In this document: positions 23,221-24,569 of the stretch, piece after piece
Layout: each line of letters opens with the position of its first letter
How positions within the stretch are numbered: the first letter of the stretch is position 1
Program-made: the position numbers and the translations under genes
Source of the DNA: an uncultured Collinsella sp.
GTDB taxonomy: Bacteria; Actinomycetota; Coriobacteriia; Coriobacteriales; Coriobacteriaceae
Reading direction: 5' to 3'
Length of the DNA: 24,569 bases
Assembly: GCA_958453935.1 (NCBI GenBank)
Contig: CAUDZT010000034.1
Span: 1 to 24,569 of the forward strand
The notes under the pieces: generated by a model
What the model saw: the letters and a program-made list of their open reading frames with translations, nothing else
Database searches by the model: none
What the model was told of the DNA's origin: nothing

Positions 23221-23275
23221 GTTGCTCCCCTGTCAGAAGTACACGCGGGTTCGCCCGCAAGGAGGGAGCCAAACC

Positions 23276-23854
23276 ATGGGACTCGTAGAGCTCGTGCTGC
23301 TCGCCATTGGCCTTTCGATGGACGCCTTTGCCGTATCCATCTGCAAGGGCCTTGGCATGAAGAAGATCAACCTTAAGGTCGCCGTAGTGCTCGGCCTGTT
23401 CTTTGGCGGCTTCCAGGCCGGCATGCCCGTGATCGGATGGGCGCTTGGCAGCCAGTTTATGGGCATCATCGGCCCCATCGACCATTGGATTGCCTTTATC
23501 CTTTTGGCCTTCATCGGCGGCAAAATGCTGTGGGAGGCTTTTACCGAGGACGAGGATGAAGGCGACGGCAAGAATGCCGAAAAGATTGAACTGAGCGAGT
23601 ACCTGATCCTCGCCATCGCCACTTCAATCGACGCCCTGGCCGTGGGCATCTCGTTCGCCGCGCTTTCGGTCGACATCGTTCCCGCTGTATCGCTTATCGG
23701 CGTCACAACGTTTATCTTCTCCGTCGCCGGCGTAGCGATCGGCCACACCTTTGGCGCGCGCTACGAAAAACCTGCCACCATCGTGGGCGGCATCGTGCTC
23801 ATCCTCATCGGACTTAAGATCTTGCTTGAGCATCTGGGGATTTTGGCGCTGTAA
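23276..23854 (+). CDS. mntP: Manganese efflux pump MntP
   Basis: A protein of 192 residues with six predicted membrane helices. The two repeated family motifs SMDAFAVS (about 14-21) and SIDALAVG (about 118-125) supply the membrane aspartates that bind Mn2+. A charged loop EDEDEGDGKNAEK separates the halves. It exports manganese to prevent toxicity. The ATG at 23276 follows GGAGGGAG at 23261-23268; the longer open frame from 23102 runs through the riboswitch and is not real. Expression is controlled by the upstream riboswitch. Confidence 0.96.
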   Translation: MGLVELVLLAIGLSMDAFAVSICKGLGMKKINLKVAVVLGLFFGGFQAGMPVIGWALGSQFMGIIGPIDHWIAFILLAFIGGKMLWEAFTEDEDEGDGKNAEKIELSEYLILAIATSIDALAVGISFAALSVDIVPAVSLIGVTTFIFSVAGVAIGHTFGARYEKPATIVGGIVLILIGLKILLEHLGILAL

Positions 23855-23890
23855 CGCCAAACACAATCGCTCAAAACTCAACGCCAGTAC

Positions 23891-23924
23891 AAGGCCTCAT
23901 GCAAAGTTTTGCATGAGGCCTTTT
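23891..23924 (+). terminator. mntP terminator carrying ATGCAAA arms
   Basis: AAGGCCTCATGCAAA pairs with TTTGCATGAGGCCTT (15 bp perfect), followed by TT and only a short T-run. It is a likely (possibly two-way) terminator. Its inner arms ATGCAAA/TTTGCAT match those of the adjacent hip operator. Confidence 0.75.
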
Positions 23925-23969
23925 CGTGCAGACTTTTGCATGTCATACTGATATGCAAAAGTCTGCACG
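23925..23969 (+). promoter_or_regulatory. Operator of the hipBA locus
   Basis: Perfect 17-bp inverted repeat: CGTGCAGACTTTTGCAT (23925-23941) and its exact reverse complement at 23953-23969, 11 nt apart, ending 13 nt before the hipB start. The location and symmetry fit binding by the HipB-like HTH protein and autorepression. The promoter is probably inside the repeat. Confidence 0.8.
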
Positions 23970-23982
23970 TTAGGAGATCGCC

Positions 23983-24414
23983 GTGAATACCCTTCCCATC
24001 ACCACACCGCGCCAAGCTGGCATCTACGTGCGCCAGGCACGCGAGGCTCAGGGTCTCACCCGTGCCGCCCTCGCCAAAACGGCCAGTGTTTCAGAGCGCC
24101 TGCTCGCATCGCTCGAGCTAGGAGACGCCACCGGCATTCGACTCGACAAGTTGCTGTCCGTCTTTAACGCACTCGGCATAGGTCTCTTTGCGCAAAGCGA
24201 TAACGACTCCATCGCATCGCCCTCCGAACATCCGACGACGAAAGCGGACCTCCCTATCGCGAACTCGAATGCCCTGCCAAAGCCAAGCGTAGGCAGACGA
24301 CCCGCTCGACAAGGAACGCCATCTTCCTATGGTGCCTTGCTGGCCCAAATCGCAGCCGAGCAAGGCCTTTCCGACACTTCAGACCTCTCCTTTGACTGTA
24401 AGGTTGTGAAATAA
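23983..24414 (+). CDS. hipB: HipB-like HTH antitoxin / regulator
   Basis: A protein of 143 residues starting at GTG 23983 with TAGGAGA 5 nt upstream. Residues about 10-68 are a Cro/C1-type helix-turn-helix (GIYVRQAREAQGLTRAALAKTASVSERLLASLELG) like HipB. The remaining 75 residues are Ser/Pro-rich and longer than in E. coli HipB (88 aa), possibly a flexible tail that contacts the toxin. Its stop is immediately followed by the start of the hipA-like gene. It should bind the operator at 23925-23969 and hold HipA inactive. Confidence 0.83.
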   Translation: MNTLPITTPRQAGIYVRQAREAQGLTRAALAKTASVSERLLASLELGDATGIRLDKLLSVFNALGIGLFAQSDNDSIASPSEHPTTKADLPIANSNALPKPSVGRRPARQGTPSSYGALLAQIAAEQGLSDTSDLSFDCKVVK

Positions 24415-24569
24415 ATGGCAGAGATGGAGCTTGCGACCCTCATTTGTGGCGAAATCGCAGGCACTCTCCGGCAAGACGAGCATGGACTCTGCAGCTTTGT
24501 ATACGCCCCAACCTATCGCGGAGCACCACTATCGCTTACAATGCCGCTTTCCAATCGCACGTATGGCCA
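24415..24569 (+). CDS. hipA: HipA-like toxin kinase, N-terminal part (cut by window end)
   Basis: The first 51 residues are visible: MAEMELATLICGEIAGTLRQ, then SFVYAPTYRGAPLSLTMPLS. This matches the N-terminal subdomain of HipA (Couple_hipA): a short strand with G-x-x-x-G-x-L, then PLSLxxPL. Start is directly after the hipB stop codon, with AAGG about 11 nt before it. The kinase domain lies beyond the window, so activity cannot be judged. Pairing with the HTH protein makes this a hipBA-type toxin-antitoxin locus. Confidence 0.82.
   Translation, partial: MAEMELATLICGEIAGTLRQDEHGLCSFVYAPTYRGAPLSLTMPLSNRTYG

Noticed and set aside
23102..23275. Longer mntP starting at 23102
   Set aside because: This segment is the riboswitch; the protein family begins at the ATG 23276, which has a strong ribosome site.

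Overview
The window looks like chromosomal DNA of a Coriobacteriia actinobacterium, most probably Collinsella (close to C. aerofaciens). That is an inference from the moderately high G+C, the gene order tRNA-Tyr/Thr/Met-tuf-rpmG-tRNA-Trp-secE-nusG-rplK-rplA, the protein styles, and dense small palindromic repeats between genes. No database search was possible.

Layout. Positions 124-2747 hold a two-gene unit: a cytoplasmic BMP-domain protein with a ParB-like front part, and a metallophosphoesterase. Positions 2980-4651 hold an ECF sigma factor overlapping a membrane-anchored DUF4179-type partner. Positions 4652-5002 carry no gene but two repeat families. Positions 5003-6422 (minus) are the wreck of a leucine operon: a well-formed leucine leader peptide and attenuator stand before a leuA remnant with a lost start codon, an in-frame stop and a mutated active-site arginine, fused by deletion to the back part of leuB. 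Positions 6534-11080 (minus) are the core translation/secretion block with two good sigma-70-type promoters and two terminators. Positions 11081-11419 have no gene and hold palindromic repeats. Positions 11420-15233 are a sugar-utilisation cassette: an RpiR-type regulator divergent from a GH1 6-phospho-glycosidase and a PTS EIIBC permease. Positions 15234-15765 contain a terminator and two repeat families. tRNA-Thr(TGT) follows on the minus strand. Positions 15987-17404 are an operator-rich control region and a single protein joining an excisionase-type HTH to a HipA-like kinase. Positions 17432-22926 (minus) are a tight housekeeping operon disA-ispD-ispF-cysS-rlmB-yacP. Positions 23084-23854 are a yybP-ykoY (Mn2+) riboswitch and the manganese exporter mntP. 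The window ends inside a hipBA-type toxin-antitoxin locus.

Most notable: (1) two gene-free arrays (4841-4977 and 15521-15657) of 17-bp repeats in alternating orientation, spaced at exactly 40 bp with unrelated 23-bp spacers and identical geometry at both loci; (2) a seemingly functional leucine attenuator kept in front of a destroyed leuA/leuB; (3) the one-protein HTH-HipA kinase with its own multi-site operator, about 8 kb from a conventional hipBA pair; (4) the BMP/ParB-like protein with no signal peptide, paired with a phosphoesterase.
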